64,000 nt of DNA from Rhizomys pruinosus (taxonomy: Eukaryota; Chordata; Mammalia; Rodentia; Spalacidae): assembly GCA_009823505.1 (NCBI GenBank), contig VZQC01005680.1:8496968-8560967 (forward strand). Reading direction: 5' to 3'. Every line of letters starts with the position of its first letter. The stretch's first letter is position 1. Below are positions 61,925 to 64,000 of the stretch, one piece after another. Below the pieces are notes generated by a model that made no database searches, had not been told where the DNA came from, and saw only the letters and a list, made by a program, of their open reading frames with translations. The position numbers were made by a program, and so were the translations under genes.

Positions 61925-62155
61925 GATCTGAGATCTCCTAAGACCAGCTGAAGCACAGGAAGGTAGGTAGGAGCTGGGTGCTTCAGCAAAGCTGATTGTT
62001 GTTTGACTTAATCTAGTTAATCCAGTTGTCTTTGGCTAAATTGGCTTTTGTGGCTGTGGGGGCAGAGTTATACTCCCAGCTGGTATAAAAGGTAGGGTTG
62101 TGTGAGTCTGGAGATCTGAGATTCCCAAGACCAGCTGAAGCACACCCCCCACCCC
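61925..62155 (+). promoter_or_regulatory. L1 promoter monomers, sense
   Basis: GATCTGAGATCTCCTAAGACC at 61925 recurs as GATCTGAGATTCCCAAGACC at 62111, a spacing of about 186 bp. TGGTATAAAAGG lies at 62082. Same family as 2215-2475. Confidence 0.75.
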
Positions 62156-63102
62156 CCCAAGCTCCCACCTCCGAATATTCCACCCTAATACAAGAGAATA
62201 CACCTTCTACTCAGCACTCCATGGAACATTCTCCAAAACTGACCACATACTGGGACACAGAAGAAACCTCCACAAATACAAAAAGATTCAAATAATTTCA
62301 TGCATTCTATCAGACCACAGTGCAATAAAGCTCAACATCAACACAGGGATAAGCCCTACTGCCTACAAGAACACATTGAGACTAAACAAACTCTTGAATA
62401 ATGAATGGGTCAAGAAAGAGATAAAGAAAGAAATAAAAGCATTCCTGGAACTGAATGACAATGACAATACAACACAACAAAACCTATGGGAAACCTTAAA
62501 AGCAGTCCTAAGAGGGAAGTTTATAGCCCTGGGTGCCTACATTAAAAAAACAGAAAGAGCACAAGTGAACGATCTGACACTGCAGCTAAAAGCGCTTGAG
62601 AGGCAACAACAGATGAACGCTAAACGCAACAGACAGCAAGAAATAACCAAAATCAGAGTAGAAATCAATGAAATAGAAACAAAGAAAACAATACAAAAAA
62701 AAATCAATGAATCCAAAAGTTGGTCCTTTGAAAGACTAAACAAGATAGAGAGATATCTAGCCCGGTTAACCAAAAGAAAGAAGGAACAACTCCAAATCAA
62801 TACAATCCTTGATGAAAAGGGAAATATCACAACAGACAAGGAAAAGATCCAGAAAATCATATGGGAATACTTTCAAAAAAATTTCAAATACTTCAAAAAG
62901 AATACTCTACCAAGTTTGAAAACCTAGAAGAAATGGATGAATATCTGAAATACTGAGAATCACCAAAGCTCAACCAAGAAGAGATCCACAGCTTAAACAC
63001 ACCCATAATACATGAAGAAATTGAAGATATAATAAGAAACCTCCCAACTAAAAAAAAGCCCAGGCCCAGACGGTTTCACAGCAGAATTCTATGAAATATT
63101 TC

Positions 63103-63233
63103 TATTTTTTTTTTGTCTTTTCGAGACAGGGTCTCCCTGTGGCCCCAGCTGTCCTGGAACTCACTCTGTAAACCAGGCTGACCTTGAACTCACAAAGATC
63201 CACCTGCTTCTGCCTCCCAAGTGCTAGGATTAA
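63103..63233 (-). mobile_element. B1 SINE, antisense, inside L1 ORF2
   Basis: TTTTTTTTTGTCTTTTCGAG through GATCCACCTGCTTCTGCC and CAAGTGCTAGGATTAAA. The CATGCCCGGC 5' end is missing. Confidence 0.85.
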
Positions 63234-64000
63234 AAAAGACTTACAACCATTATTACTGAAATTGTTAGAAGGATACAAACACAGGGAATTCTCCCAAATT
63301 CCTTCTATGAAGCCAGCATCATTCTATTACCAAAACCAGGCAAAGATAGAACTAAAAAGGAGAATTATAGACCCATCTCCCTAATGAACACAGATGCCAA
63401 AATTCTAAACAGGATACTAGCAAATCACATACAGACCCATATCAAGAAGATGATCCATCATGACCAAGTTGGATTCATACCAGAGATGCAGGGATAGTTC
63501 AACATATGAAAATCAATAAACACCATCAAACACATAAATGAAATGAAAGACAAAAACCACACCATCATCTCAATTTATGCTGAAAAAGCCTTTGACAAAA
63601 TCCAGCATCCCTTCATGTTTAACGTCCTAGAGGGAATTGGATTGGAGGAATCATTGCTCAATGTAATCAAAGCCATATACAGGAAACCCACAGCCAATAT
63701 CATCCTAAATGGGGAAAGGACAGAAACATTCCCCTTAAAGGTAGGAACTCAGCAACATTGCCCCCTGTCACCACTCCTCTTCAATATAGTACTTGAAACA
63801 CTTGCTAGAGCAATAAGGCAAGAAAAGGAAATTAAAGGAGTACTAATTGGAAAAGAGAAGGTCAAGCTATCCCTATTTGCTGATGATATGATTGTTTACT
63901 TAATGGATGCTAAAAACTCCACCAGAAAACTCCTAGAAACGATTAACAGCTTCAGCAAAGTGGCACAATACAAAATTAACATTAAAAAGTCAGTGGCCTT

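Larger units (their letters stand above)
61915..64000 (+). mobile_element. LINE-1 with internal deletion (5' UTR joined to ORF2), runs off window
   Basis: 5' UTR monomers (61915-62155) are followed within about 20 bp by ORF2 endonuclease sequence (from about 62172). ORF1 and the first part of ORF2 are missing. ORF2 continues: spacer (62376-62927, open), RT region (63240-64000) with F-A-D-D. A B1 splits it at 63103-63233. Frameshifts are present. Confidence 0.85.

Noticed and set aside
1..64000. CRISPR arrays, operons, tRNA and rRNA genes
   Set aside because: The sequence is mammalian. The tandem repeats lack spacers. tRNA-like motifs occur only inside SINEs.

Overview
The window is nuclear DNA from a muroid rodent, probably neither house mouse nor rat. 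The SINEs are B1, B2 and ID/B1-like types, the LINE-1s are rodent Lx/L1 types, and the youngest B2 copies carry a 17-bp internal duplication that I do not know from the mouse consensus. Gene density is very low and most of the sequence is retrotransposon, much of it nested.

Two intact genes are visible, both two-exon beta-defensins of the innate-immunity cluster. Defb1 lies on the minus strand: exon 1 at 22496-22556, exon 2 at 15565-15713, a 6.8-kb intron, and a 69-residue product with perfect beta-defensin cysteine spacing. A second beta-defensin lies on the plus strand: exon 1 at 51181-51238, exon 2 at 55685-55830, a 4.4-kb intron, and 67 residues. The genes are divergent and about 28 kb apart. 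Each has a TATA box, a signal-peptide exon and a six-cysteine exon. Their products would be secreted epithelial antimicrobial peptides.

Two processed pseudogenes are clear. A Nudt4 copy (27875-30952) has a B2 SINE fused upstream inside the same target-site duplication. An Srsf3 copy (from about 59160) keeps all 164 codons but has two in-frame stops.

Layout: 1-2475 antisense L1 5' half with promoter; 2.6-8.9 kb old L1 pieces with B2 and B1; 8.95-12.3 kb antisense L1 ORF2, ending in a 0.75-kb 19-bp minisatellite; 13-15.5 kb unique sequence plus a URR1-like repeat; 15.5-22.7 kb Defb1; 23.2-23.4 kb polypurine tract; 24-27.6 kb mostly unique; 27.6-31 kb B2-Nudt4 chimera; 31-38 kb old L1 and SINEs; 38.9-46.1 kb nested L1s; 47-51 kb upstream region of the second defensin, with diverged copies near 26 and 33-35.6 kb; 51.1-55.8 kb second defensin; 56.8-59.1 kb L1 carrying a chimeric half-L1 element; 59.2-60.5 kb Srsf3 pseudogene; 61.9-64 kb internally deleted L1.

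The most unusual structures are three copies of a half-LINE-like retroposon (L1 promoter plus ORF1 fragment plus a non-ORF2 tail), a fresh 34-bp hairpin inside L1 ORF2, the B2-Nudt4 chimeric retrocopy, and a charge-neutral defensin with an N-glycosylation sequon. All assignments come from reading the sequence and family knowledge; no database search was run.
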